This document shows, piece after piece, positions 10,850-19,119 of a stretch of DNA of 64,000 nucleotides. The stretch is taken from positions 1-64,000 of the forward strand of contig CACKAJ010000004.1 of assembly GCA_902598125.1 (NCBI GenBank), given 5' to 3'. The notes beneath the pieces were generated by a model. It ran no database searches. It saw only the letters and a program-made list of their open reading frames with translations, and was not told the DNA's origin. Source of the stretch: an uncultured Pelagibacteraceae bacterium. GTDB taxonomy: Bacteria > Pseudomonadota > Alphaproteobacteria > Pelagibacterales > Pelagibacteraceae. A program made the position numbers and the translations under genes. How positions within the stretch are numbered: position 1 is the first letter of the stretch; each line of letters begins with the position of its first letter.

Positions 10850-12249
10850 TATTGTATTTTTCTCACATCAGCTAAATGTCCATTTACTGCTGCTGCGACA
10901 GCCATACCTGGACTAACTAGATGTGTTCTTCCGCCACGACCTTGTCTACCTTCAAAATTTCTATTAGATGTTGATGCACATCTTTCTTTGGGTTTTAATT
11001 TATCTGCATTCATCGCAAGGCACATTGAGCAACCAGGCTCTCTCCACTCAAAACCAGCTTCTTTAAAAATTTTATCTAATCCTTCTTCTTCAGCTTGAGC
11101 TTTTACCAAACCGGAACCAGGGACAACAATAGCACTTACATTTTCTGCTACTTTCTTACCTTTTAATAAATTTGCAGCATTTCTCAAATCTTCAATTCTA
11201 CCATTGGTACAACTTCCAATAAAAACTTTGTCTATTTTAATATCTGAAATTTTTGTATTTGCTTTTAAACCCATATAAGTAAGCGATCTTTTCATTGCAG
11301 CTTTTCTATCTTCGTTAGACTCTTTGCTGGGATCGGGAACAATGCTTGTTACGGAAGCAACATCTTGAGGTGATGTCCCCCAAGTCACTAAAGGCTCAAT
11401 ATCTTTTGCATCAATATTTATTTCTTTATCAAATTTGCAATCTTTATCTGAATATAATTGTTTCCAATAAGTTAAAGCTTTTTCCCAATTTGCTCCTTTA
11501 GGCGACATAGGTTTGTTTTTAAAATATTCAAAAGTTTTTTCATCTGGTGCTATAAGTCCTGCTCTTGCACCGGCCTCAATGGTCATATTGCAAACTGTCA
11601 TTCTCTCTTCAATACTAAGATTTCTTATGACTTCACCTGCAAATTCTATTACAAATCCAGTACCGCCAGCTGTTCCAATTGTTCCAATAATTTTTAAAAT
11701 TACATCTTTAGCAGTTACACCAATTGGTAATTTGCCGTTTACATTTATTCTTAAATTTTTAGATTTTTTTTGAATCAGAGTTTGAGTAGCTAAAACATGC
11801 TCAACCTCAGAAGTTCCAATTCCAAATGCCAAAGCTCCAAAAGCTCCATGCGTTGCTGTATGACTATCACCACAAACAATAACAGTTCCCGGTTGAGTAA
11901 AACCTTGTTCTGGTCCTATAATATGAACAATACCTTGTCTTTTGTCATTAACATCAAAAAGATTAATGCCAAATTCTTTACAATTATTTCTTAAAGTATC
12001 TACTTGAATTTTAGACTCTTCGTCGTCTATTCCCTTCGATCTATCTGTTGTTGGAACATTATGATCTGGAACAGCTAAAGTTAATTCAGGTTTTCTTACT
12101 TTTCTTTTTTGCATTCTTAAACCTTCAAATGCTTGGGGGCTTGTAACTTCATGAATTAAATGTCTATCAACATAAATTAATGAAGTCCCATCGTCCTGTT
12201 CATGGACAAGATGGTTTTCCCATATCTTATCATATAGAGTTTTTGACAT
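10849..12249 (-). CDS. leuC: 3-isopropylmalate dehydratase large subunit
   Basis: Catalytic aconitase-family subunit with a [4Fe-4S] cluster. The [19 protein letters not shown] motif and cluster cysteines in IGSCTNGR and in GCSMCLAM are present, and [17 protein letters not shown] closes the protein. 466 residues. It begins 8 bases after rplS, so leucine biosynthesis reads on directly from the ribosomal protein and tRNA-methylase genes; no leader-peptide attenuator is visible in that 8-base gap. Confidence 0.97.
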   Translation of the reverse strand: MSKTLYDKIWENHLVHEQDDGTSLIYVDRHLIHEVTSPQAFEGLRMQKRKVRKPELTLAVPDHNVPTTDRSKGIDDEESKIQVDTLRNNCKEFGINLFDVNDKRQGIVHIIGPEQGFTQPGTVIVCGDSHTATHGAFGALAFGIGTSEVEHVLATQTLIQKKSKNLRINVNGKLPIGVTAKDVILKIIGTIGTAGGTGFVIEFAGEVIRNLSIEERMTVCNMTIEAGARAGLIAPDEKTFEYFKNKPMSPKGANWEKALTYWKQLYSDKDCKFDKEINIDAKDIEPLVTWGTSPQDVASVTSIVPDPSKESNEDRKAAMKRSLTYMGLKANTKISDIKIDKVFIGSCTNGRIEDLRNAANLLKGKKVAENVSAIVVPGSGLVKAQAEEEGLDKIFKEAGFEWREPGCSMCLAMNADKLKPKERCASTSNRNFEGRQGRGGRTHLVSPGMAVAAAVNGHLADVRKIQ

Positions 12250-12257
12250 TAAAAATA

Positions 12258-12773
12258 TTATTTTTTTTCTTTAGCCGGTTTTTCGTTTTTAGCTTCTGGC
12301 GAAGTTTCTTTCTTTTCGACAGCTGCCTCTTTTTCAACAGTTGTCTCGACTTTAACAGGTTCAGCTACCTTTTTAGGTTCTTCTGCTTTGACAGATACAT
12401 CAACACCAATTTTCTTTTTGATTTTTTCTGCGATTCTAGCAGATTTACCTTTTCTATCTCTCAAGTAATAAAGTTTAGCTCTTCTGACTTTTCCTGATCT
12501 TATAACTTTAATTGAGTCTACATTTGGACTATATAGCGCGAAAGTTCTTTCAACTCCCTCACCAAAAGAAATTTTTCTTACTGTGAAAGAAGAGTTTAAG
12601 TCTCTGTTCTTTTTTGCAATACAAACACCTTCAAAATATTGAATTCTTTCTCTTTTACCTTCAACGATTTTTACACCAACTTTAATAGTATCTCCTGGAG
12701 AAAATTCTGTAATTTTCTTATTAGCTGTTATTTTTTGAATTGCAGCTTTATTTATATCTTCAATGTTTTTCAT
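12258..12773 (-). CDS. rplS: Ribosomal protein L19 with acidic-basic C-terminal tail
   Basis: Large-subunit ribosomal protein at the subunit interface. The core (residues 1 to about 115) contains the L19 landmarks [31 protein letters not shown] and [19 protein letters not shown] chose the ATG at 12773, which forms an ATGA overlap with the trmD stop; a longer frame to 12800 would eat into trmD. 171 residues against about 115 in Escherichia coli: the extra part is a low-complexity Lys/Glu/Ala/Val/Pro tail, similar in style to the tail on S16 in the same run. Confidence 0.95.
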   Translation of the reverse strand: MKNIEDINKAAIQKITANKKITEFSPGDTIKVGVKIVEGKRERIQYFEGVCIAKKNRDLNSSFTVRKISFGEGVERTFALYSPNVDSIKVIRSGKVRRAKLYYLRDRKGKSARIAEKIKKKIGVDVSVKAEEPKKVAEPVKVETTVEKEAAVEKKETSPEAKNEKPAKEKK

Positions 12774-13462
12774 TTTTTTTTCTCTAAGTATTTTTTCCAA
12801 AGATCAGGTCTTTGGCGTTGTGTTATAGCCTCAGATTGAGATAAACGCCACCCCTTTATTTTAGCATGATCACCGGAAAATAGGACTTCTGGCACTTTTT
12901 TACCCTCCCAATCTCTAGGTTTAGTGTATTGAGGATACTCCAAAAGATTATTCTCAAAACTTTCATCTTTAGCAGAATTTGCATTGCCTAAGACACCTGG
13001 AAGAAGTCTTACTAACGCATCAACGAAAACAAATGATGCACTCTCACCTCCAGATAAAATAAAATCTCCTATACTGTATTCTTCAATATTTCGTGTCTCT
13101 AAAAGTCTTTGATCAACACCTTCAAAATGACCACATAAAATATTTATTTTCTTTAGCTTACTCAAAGATTTTACTTCTTGTTGGTCTAGTCTTTTGCCTT
13201 TAGGAGATAAGTAAATTATTTTTTCTTTAGCTTTTACGTTTTTATCTAAAGCAGATGCTACAACATCTGGTTTTAATAACATGCCACTTCCACCACCAAA
13301 AGGTGTATCATCAACCGTTCGATTATCATCAAAAGCATAGTCTCTAATATCGATAATTTTAAGACTCCATTTTTGTTTTTCCTTGGCTTTCTTATAGATG
13401 CCCACATCTAAAAGCCCAGGATATAAATCTGGATACAAAGTAAATATTTGTACTTCGAGCAT
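12770..13462 (-). CDS. trmD: tRNA (guanine37-N1)-methyltransferase
   Basis: Methylates G37 of tRNAs next to the anticodon to prevent frameshifting. SPOUT-fold landmarks are [10 protein letters not shown], the SAM trefoil-knot residues around [10 protein letters not shown] and [12 protein letters not shown], and the C-terminal RPDLW. 230 residues. It stands directly after rpsP (11 bases); the rimM gene usually found between these two is missing here. Confidence 0.96.
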   Translation of the reverse strand: MLEVQIFTLYPDLYPGLLDVGIYKKAKEKQKWSLKIIDIRDYAFDDNRTVDDTPFGGGSGMLLKPDVVASALDKNVKAKEKIIYLSPKGKRLDQQEVKSLSKLKKINILCGHFEGVDQRLLETRNIEEYSIGDFILSGGESASFVFVDALVRLLPGVLGNANSAKDESFENNLLEYPQYTKPRDWEGKKVPEVLFSGDHAKIKGWRLSQSEAITQRQRPDLWKKYLEKKK

Positions 13463-13473
13463 TTTTTAAAACC

Positions 13474-13986
13474 TTATTTTTTATCTTTTGGTTCTTCCTT
13501 TTTGGCTTCTGCTTTAGGCTGTTCCTTTTTAGGTTCTTCCTTTTTGGCTTCTGCTTTTGGTTCTTCCTTTTTAGCTTCTGCTTTAGGCTGTTCCTTTTTA
13601 GGTTCTTCCTTTTTGGCTTCTGCTTTAGACTCTTCTTTTTTACCGTCTGTTTTAGGTGCTTCTTTACTTTCTTCAGCACTTTTTTTTCTATCCTTTTTAG
13701 GAATAGCTTTTTGAGGATTATTTCCTGGCTTCGGCATTGGCATTATTTGGAGTTCACCTAAAAGTCTAGAAACTCTAAGAGTTGGTTGAGCACCTTTACT
13801 CATCCAATATTTTACTCTCTCAGCTTCTATCTTTATTCTTTCTTTTTTATCTTTTGGAAGTAATGGATTATAAGAACCAATTTTTTCAATAAATTTACCG
13901 TCTCGTGGATATCTTCCATCAGCGATAACTATTTTGTATATCGGTCTTTTCCTTACTCCTCCCATTGATAGTCTTATTCTTAACAT
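13474..13986 (-). CDS. rpsP: Ribosomal protein S16 with repetitive Lys/Glu tail
   Basis: Small-subunit assembly protein. The N-terminal core is a normal S16 (MLRIRLSMGG, KRPIYKIVIAD, FIEKIGSYNPL and the VKYWMSKGAQPT segment). At 170 residues it is about twice the usual length. From about residue 85 it becomes a charged, probably disordered tail, and residues 121-170 are built from repeats of KAEAKKEEP spaced by KKEQP. The tail is in frame and ends in its own stop 11 bases before trmD, so it does not look like a frameshift artefact. Confidence 0.95.
   Translation of the reverse strand: MLRIRLSMGGVRKRPIYKIVIADGRYPRDGKFIEKIGSYNPLLPKDKKERIKIEAERVKYWMSKGAQPTLRVSRLLGELQIMPMPKPGNNPQKAIPKKDRKKSAEESKEAPKTDGKKEESKAEAKKEEPKKEQPKAEAKKEEPKAEAKKEEPKKEQPKAEAKKEEPKDKK
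13477..13626 (-). repeat. In-frame tandem repeats coding the S16 tail
   Basis: Direct DNA repeats encode four copies of KAEAKKEEP, the first and third followed by KKEQP, at residues 121-170 of S16. The 42-base unit is nearly identical at DNA level between copies, indicating recent expansion or ongoing slippage rather than old divergence. The antisense open frame over this stretch (Ser/Phe/Leu rich) is a by-product of the repeat. Confidence 0.85.
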
Positions 13987-13996
13987 GTTTTACCTT

Positions 13997-15349
13997 TCAT
14001 TTTAGTTTATTGAGCATTTCATCTGGGATCATTCCAGATGGAATTTTTTTTCCTTGCGACATCTTTTTCATCATATCTGACATCATTTTAAATTGTTTAA
14101 GTAACTTATTTATTTTGGAAACATCTACTCCAGCTCCTTGAGAAATTCTTTTTCTTCTAGAACCACTAATGATTTTTGGATTTTCTTTTTCATTCTTTGT
14201 CATAGATAAAATGATAGCCTCATTTTCAATAAGCATTTTTTCATCTATGTTAGCTTGATCCATTTTAGCTTTCATTTTATTTACACCAGGTAACATAGAC
14301 ATAACTCCTTCCATGCCTCCCATTTTTTTCATTTGTCTTAATTGTGAAAGGTAAGAATCCATTGTAAAAATTCCTTGTTTAAGTTCTTCCTCTGTTTCTT
14401 TAATTTTTTCTTCACTTAAATCTTGCGCTGCTTTTTCAACAAGAGTAACCACATCGCCCATACCAAGAATTCTATTTGCTAACCGGTCAGGGTGAAATAT
14501 TTCAAAGTCAGAAACTTTTTCTCCGACACCAATATATTTTATAGGTTTTCCTGTGATGTGTTTCATGCTCAACGCAGCTCCACCTCGCGCATCGCCATCA
14601 ATTCTAGTTAAAATAATTGATGAAAGATTGACTGCTGTATCAAATTCTTTTGCAACGTTTAAAGCTATTTGACCGGTTAAAGAATCAGCAACTAGAATAG
14701 TTTCGGCTGGTTTTGTTAAATCTTTAATTTGTTTAATTTCAGACATCATTGGTAAATCTATTTGCGTTCGGCCAGCGGTATCAAAAATTATAACATCTGT
14801 ACCACTTAGATTTGCAGCGTTGAGTGCTCTTTTAGTAATATCAATAGGTTGTTGTTTTTCTATGATCGGTAAATTTTGTATATCATTTTTTTCTGCTAAT
14901 AATTTTAATTGTTCTTGAGCAGCAGGTCTGTAAACGTCCAAGCTAACAAGCATAACTTTTTTTTTATGATTTTTTTCAATTAACTTAGCTAATTTAGCTG
15001 CTGAAGTTGTTTTTCCTGACCCTTGTAAACCTACCAATAATATAGAAACTGGAGGAACTGCTTTTAGATTAATCTCTTCATTCTTTGAACCAAGTATATT
15101 TACTAATTCATCGTAAACAATTTTTACTATCATTTGACCAGGTGAAGTTGATCTGATGATTTCCTGACCAATAGCTTTTGGTTTTACATTTTCAATAAAA
15201 TCTTTCACAACTGGCAGCGCTACATCAGCTTCTAATAAAGCTAAGCGTATCTCTTTAAGGCCAGAGTCCACTTGATCTTCCGTTAAGGAAGGAGCGCTTT
15301 TTAGTTTAGAAAAAATATTTTCTAATTTATTTGTTAAGTTTTCAAACAT
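13997..15349 (-). CDS. ffh: Signal recognition particle protein Ffh
   Basis: GTPase that binds signal sequences and SRP RNA and delivers ribosomes to FtsY. N domain in residues 1-95, P-loop GLQGSGKT at 107-114, further GTPase motifs DTAGRTQID and RIDGDARGG, then a Met-rich M domain with RRKRISQGAGV for RNA binding. I chose the ATG at 15349 (MFENLTNKL), 450 residues; an upstream in-frame start six codons earlier adds no family sequence. It heads the long minus-strand run and sits next to a folded leader. Its partner ftsY lies across that leader on the other strand. Confidence 0.97.
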   Translation of the reverse strand: MFENLTNKLENIFSKLKSAPSLTEDQVDSGLKEIRLALLEADVALPVVKDFIENVKPKAIGQEIIRSTSPGQMIVKIVYDELVNILGSKNEEINLKAVPPVSILLVGLQGSGKTTSAAKLAKLIEKNHKKKVMLVSLDVYRPAAQEQLKLLAEKNDIQNLPIIEKQQPIDITKRALNAANLSGTDVIIFDTAGRTQIDLPMMSEIKQIKDLTKPAETILVADSLTGQIALNVAKEFDTAVNLSSIILTRIDGDARGGAALSMKHITGKPIKYIGVGEKVSDFEIFHPDRLANRILGMGDVVTLVEKAAQDLSEEKIKETEEELKQGIFTMDSYLSQLRQMKKMGGMEGVMSMLPGVNKMKAKMDQANIDEKMLIENEAIILSMTKNEKENPKIISGSRRKRISQGAGVDVSKINKLLKQFKMMSDMMKKMSQGKKIPSGMIPDEMLNKLK

Positions 15350-15365
15350 TTTTATAACGTCCAAC

Positions 15366-15475
15366 ACCTATCGCACTAGTGGGCGAACCTTCGCTGACTA
15401 GTGTCGACACTCTTGTTTTCAAGAGCACCGCAAAAACTTAAGTATTTGCGGAAAGTTTGTGGAAACTACAATTTG
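15366..15475 (-). promoter_or_regulatory. Structured leader between ffh and dapF-ftsY (candidate ffh-leader RNA)
   Basis: Four stems are packed into about 110 bases. In plus coordinates: CACTAGT (15374-15380) with ACTAGTG (15397-15403), enclosing GCGA/TCGC (15383-15386 with 15391-15394); CTCTTG (15410-15415) with CAAGAG (15420-15425) around TTTT; CCGCAAA (15428-15434) with TTTGCGG (15445-15451); and AGTTT/AAACT (15454-15467). This is far denser than other gaps here. It lies just upstream of ffh. From memory, a Pelagibacter candidate RNA named after ffh has been proposed; I cannot confirm a match. It lacks the GGAAGGAAGC-type core of SRP RNA. Confidence 0.6.
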
Positions 15476-15514
15476 GGGTTTTAAAAGTCAATGAATAATT
15501 ATACTAATCTACTA

Positions 15515-16345
15515 ATGCCTTTGATTAAAGCTTTTAGAATGGATGGTTTAGGTAATAGATTTATTATCATAGATAGAAGAGAGAAATCCATAAATATACC
15601 TAAAGAAAAAATAATTCATTTGGGAAATCTAAAATCTTTTCATCGTAACATTGAATTTGATCAAATTATATTTATTGAAAAAGAAATTAATAATATTTTT
15701 CCCATAACCATTTTTAATTCAGATGGAGGCGAGGTAAGCGCATGTGGAAATGGCAGTAGGTGTGTGGCTTACTTGTTAAGTAAAGACTTAAATAATAAAG
15801 AAATTAAATTAAAAACAAATAATAGAATACTCAATGCAAAAATTGTTGGGAAGTCTGATGTTCAACTGGAAATGGGGAAACCTTTATTTGAGTGGAATAA
15901 AATTCCGTTAAAAGAAAAGTTAGATCACAAAAATATAACTCTAGATGTTGATGGTAAAAAATTCACTGATGGATTTAGCCTCAACGTGGGAAACCCACAT
16001 ATAATTTTTTTTGTTAAAGATTGTTTTGAATATGATCTAAAAATATTAGGACCAAAAATAGAGACTCATGAATTATTTCCTGAAAGAACTAACGTTACTT
16101 TTGCACAAATAGATGATGAAAATAATATTACAGTCAATGTTTGGGAACGAGGCGCAGGATTAACAAAAGCGTGTGGAACAGCAGCTTGTGCTACTGCTGT
16201 TGCAGCGTTTATCAAAAAATTAACTAAGAATGATATCAATATTAAATTTGAAGAAGGAAATTTAAATATTAAAATTGATGTGGATCTTAATATATTCATG
16301 AGAGGTCCTGTTTCAGAAATAAAACATACTAGTCTTGAAATCTAA
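15515..16345 (+). CDS. dapF: Diaminopimelate epimerase
   Basis: Interconverts LL- and meso-diaminopimelate for lysine and peptidoglycan. The paired catalytic cysteines are visible in SACGNGSRC and in LTKACGTAAC, with the N-terminal MDGLGNRF motif and WERGAGLT preceding the second Cys. I prefer the ATG at 15515 (MPLIKAFRMDG), which matches the family N-terminus; an upstream in-frame ATG at 15491 would add eight unconserved residues. Neither start has a clear ribosome site. The stop is immediately followed by the ftsY ATG. Confidence 0.93.
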   Translation: MPLIKAFRMDGLGNRFIIIDRREKSINIPKEKIIHLGNLKSFHRNIEFDQIIFIEKEINNIFPITIFNSDGGEVSACGNGSRCVAYLLSKDLNNKEIKLKTNNRILNAKIVGKSDVQLEMGKPLFEWNKIPLKEKLDHKNITLDVDGKKFTDGFSLNVGNPHIIFFVKDCFEYDLKILGPKIETHELFPERTNVTFAQIDDENNITVNVWERGAGLTKACGTAACATAVAAFIKKLTKNDINIKFEEGNLNIKIDVDLNIFMRGPVSEIKHTSLEI

Positions 16346-17266
16346 ATGGGTTTATTTGATAAATTTAAAATAGGATTAGGTAAAAGTTCAGATGGGCTCT
16401 CTACTGGCTTTAAAAATATATTTTCTAAAAAAAAAATTGATGAAAATGTTCTCACAGAATTTGAAGAATTAATTGTTACGTCTGACGCGGGAGTAGAAGT
16501 TGCAAAAGAGCTAAGAAAAGATTTTGAAAACTTTAAAGTCGATAAAAATTTAGACGATCATAAGGAAATTTTAAAACTAATAGCGGATAAATTAGCAATT
16601 AATCTTCAAAAGTACGAAAAAGATCTTAGCCTGATGGGAAATGCAAAGTCTGCCGTAATAGTTGTATCTGGAGTTAATGGGGTTGGAAAAACAACTAGTA
16701 TCGGAAAACTTGGAAAGTATTTTAAAGACAATAATAGATCTGTTGTTTTTGGAGCAGCGGATACTTTTAGAGCAGCAGCCATAGATCAATTACAAGTTTG
16801 GGCTGCGAAAGTCAAAGTTGATATTATTAAATCCAAAATCAATAGTGATCCAGCTTCTGTAGCTTTTAAGACTGCAGAGTTTGCAAAAAAAAATGAAATT
16901 GATGTAGCTTTGATTGATACAGCGGGAAGACTTCAAAACAAAAAAAATTTAATGGAGGAGTACAAAAAAATTATTGGTGTGCTTAAAAAAATTGACCCTT
17001 CATATCCTAACGAAGTAATTCTTGTCTTAGATGCAACTACAGGACAAAATGCACTTAATCAAGTTGAAGAATTTAGTAAGATACATGATTTGACAGGTTT
17101 AATTATTACTAAACTTGACAGTACTGCTAAAGGAGGAGTTGTTTTAGCAATTTGTAAAAAATTTAAACTTCCAATTGTTGCTGTCGGAATGGGTGAGAAA
17201 GAAACTGATTTACAGCCCTTTAATGCTGAATATTTTTCAAAAGCTCTATTAGGAATTGAAAATTAA
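16346..17266 (+). CDS. ftsY: Signal recognition particle receptor FtsY
   Basis: Membrane-associated SRP receptor GTPase. P-loop GVNGVGKT at 109-116, RAAAIDQLQVW, DTAGRLQNKKNLM and TKLDSTAKGG are the SRP-GTPase motifs. 306 residues: it has the NG domain with only a short N-terminal helix and lacks the long acidic A domain of Escherichia coli FtsY, as in many alphaproteobacteria. Its start abuts the dapF stop with no gap, and it is separated from ffh only by dapF and the folded leader. Confidence 0.96.
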   Translation: MGLFDKFKIGLGKSSDGLSTGFKNIFSKKKIDENVLTEFEELIVTSDAGVEVAKELRKDFENFKVDKNLDDHKEILKLIADKLAINLQKYEKDLSLMGNAKSAVIVVSGVNGVGKTTSIGKLGKYFKDNNRSVVFGAADTFRAAAIDQLQVWAAKVKVDIIKSKINSDPASVAFKTAEFAKKNEIDVALIDTAGRLQNKKNLMEEYKKIIGVLKKIDPSYPNEVILVLDATTGQNALNQVEEFSKIHDLTGLIITKLDSTAKGGVVLAICKKFKLPIVAVGMGEKETDLQPFNAEYFSKALLGIEN

Positions 17267-18063
17267 AGTTTATTGATAAAATTTTTTATCTTAGAGAGTA
17301 GTTCTTCGTTATACTCCATCATGTGATCATCATTATCAGGAAAATAACTAAATTTGGGATCATTAGCTTTTTCAAAAAGTTCTAGTCCCATTATTTGGGG
17401 TACAATATTATCTTTTTTTCCATGCATAATTAAAATTGGAGAATTAATTTTTTTGATTTTATTTTTGGAATCGTATCTATCCTTAAGAAGTAAATTAATC
17501 GGCAAGTATGGATAATAGATTTTTGCTGCATCAGCTATTGAAGTAAATGGAGATTCTAAAATAACTCCAGCAAATTTATTATTTGAGGCCAGTTCAGTAG
17601 CTACACCAGTTCCTAAAGACTCTCCATATAGAATAATATCATTTTTATTTATTCCTTGTTCATTTAGCCATTCAACAACCCTATTACCATCGTGATAGAG
17701 ATTTTTCTCAGAAGGCTTTCCTTTATTTCCACTGAAGCTTCTCCATGAAATCAATAAAATATTTACATCAAGTTTATTAAGCTCATTAAGTTTATGAACT
17801 CTATTTAAGAGGTTTCCAGCATTTCCATGAAAAAAAAGTATCGTTTTAAATTTAGATAAATTTTTTTTTATAAACCAAGATTTTAACGAAATATTTTCAT
17901 CTGTATTTATAAATAGTTCATCATATTCAAAACTGACTTTGTCGTTTAAATAATTATTTTCACTGGGATGATATAATAAATTCCTTTGATAAAAATATAT
18001 AAAGATAATTATTCCGATATAAGCTAAGATTATTGAGCTCGCTACTAAATAAAAATATTTCAT
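17263..18063 (-). CDS. Alpha/beta hydrolase (BEM46-like), membrane-anchored
   Basis: Serine hydrolase of unknown substrate. One N-terminal transmembrane helix (residues 4-25) is followed by an alpha/beta hydrolase fold: oxyanion segment FFHGNAGN, nucleophile elbow GESLGTG, acid in MHGKKDNIVP and the final His in DDHMMEY. 266 residues. The C-terminal codons overlap those of convergent ftsY by four bases, and the start overlaps the stop of the DMT transporter by four bases, suggesting co-transcription with that gene. Family members are often annotated as esterases or peptidases; nothing here decides. Confidence 0.85.
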   Translation of the reverse strand: MKYFYLVASSIILAYIGIIIFIYFYQRNLLYHPSENNYLNDKVSFEYDELFINTDENISLKSWFIKKNLSKFKTILFFHGNAGNLLNRVHKLNELNKLDVNILLISWRSFSGNKGKPSEKNLYHDGNRVVEWLNEQGINKNDIILYGESLGTGVATELASNNKFAGVILESPFTSIADAAKIYYPYLPINLLLKDRYDSKNKIKKINSPILIMHGKKDNIVPQIMGLELFEKANDPKFSYFPDNDDHMMEYNEELLSKIKNFINKL

Positions 18064-18965
18064 GATTTAATCTTCCTTGCTAAATATACACCAGCGAAGA
18101 CAAAAGCTGCTCCAAAATAATGGAAATTTAGAAGGGCTTCATCAAAAAGTATAATGCCATAAATAGCAGAATAAATTGAAAAAATATAAAGAGTAAAACC
18201 AGTTAATGAAGCTCCCAAATATTTTTGCACTTTAGTATATAAAGTAAACGCAATGATGCCCGGTGATATAGCTGCGAACAATACCCAGAATATGAAATTA
18301 TTGTTGAAGCTAGTATTAAAATAAAAAACTTCTTCTAAAATATAAAAAGGAAACAAAGATATAGCCCCAAACATTGCTATTAGAGTAAATCTAGCCATCA
18401 AACTAAATTTACTTTTCCAATTTAAAAGATAAATGGAATAGATCGCCCATCCCATCGCAGCTCCTATCATCCATAAGTCCCCAGATGTAAATTTAAAATT
18501 TATTAATAAATCTAAGTTTCCTTTACTAATAATTGCAAGAACACCAATGAGACATAAAACCAAACCTAAAATTCTTGAAAAATTTATTTTATCTTTGAAA
18601 AACATAACAGAAAGAATAATAATAAAAACTGGTGATGAAGTATAAATAATACCCATATTCGCCATCGTAGTTGACATTCCAGCTATAAAAGGAAACGCAC
18701 CACAAACACCGCAACCCATCGACCCAAGAAAAAACAGTTTCCAGAACTCTTTATTTATAAATTTTTTATTTGAAAGAATTTCACTATAGAAAAAAGGTAA
18801 TAAAATTAAAAATACAGTTAGCCATCGCCAAAAAGCTAAAGATACTGGAGGTACATATTCTACTCCCCCTCGTGCAACAATAATATTTGTTGCCATAAAG
18901 ATTGGCTGAATGAACAATAATAAATAAGGAAAGTAACTATTATTTTTTGTCAATGAAGGCTTCAT
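18060..18965 (-). CDS. EamA/DMT-family transporter
   Basis: Inner-membrane metabolite exporter or permease of the drug/metabolite superfamily. 301 residues with ten predicted helices as two EamA halves; the first half has the typical IIVARGGVEYVPPVSLAFWRW start and AIISKG at the end of helix 5. Substrate cannot be told. Overlaps the downstream hydrolase by four bases and the upstream small membrane gene by 26 bases, so all three are packed together. Confidence 0.85.
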   Translation of the reverse strand: MKPSLTKNNSYFPYLLLFIQPIFMATNIIVARGGVEYVPPVSLAFWRWLTVFLILLPFFYSEILSNKKFINKEFWKLFFLGSMGCGVCGAFPFIAGMSTTMANMGIIYTSSPVFIIILSVMFFKDKINFSRILGLVLCLIGVLAIISKGNLDLLINFKFTSGDLWMIGAAMGWAIYSIYLLNWKSKFSLMARFTLIAMFGAISLFPFYILEEVFYFNTSFNNNFIFWVLFAAISPGIIAFTLYTKVQKYLGASLTGFTLYIFSIYSAIYGIILFDEALLNFHYFGAAFVFAGVYLARKIKS

Positions 18966-19119
18966 AAAACATCATTAGAATTACCATGCCCATTAAAATG
19001 TAAACAGGAAGCACATCAAAAAAACCTATCATCATTGATCTAGTTAATGTCGTAGCTAGACCAATTAAAAAAAACGTACAGAGTGCAACTCCAATAATTA
19101 TTGTAACTTTATCCTTCAT
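18940..19119 (-). CDS. Small two-helix membrane protein (59 residues)
   Basis: Short gene found by reading the gap between the amidase and the DMT transporter. It starts with ATG inside the last codons of the amidase gene (11-base overlap) and ends 26 bases inside the transporter gene. The product starts MKDKVTIIIG and ends MMFYEAFIDKK; it has two clean hydrophobic helices (about residues 5-25 and 35-52) separated by a short loop with Arg. Close packing, overlap at both ends and helix periodicity support a real gene. I do not recognise a family. It could be a small TRAP or transporter accessory protein. Confidence 0.6.
   Translation of the reverse strand: MKDKVTIIIGVALCTFFLIGLATTLTRSMMIGFFDVLPVYILMGMVILMMFYEAFIDKK

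Noticed and set aside
13448-13714. Plus-strand open frame (Ser/Phe/Leu repeats) opposite rpsP
   Set aside because: It is the antisense of the KAEAKKEEP repeats; no ribosome site and the product has no family features.
15361-15480. SRP (4.5S) RNA gene next to ffh
   Set aside because: The folded region lacks the conserved domain IV core around GGAAG with AGCAGC on either strand, so a leader or cis element is more likely.
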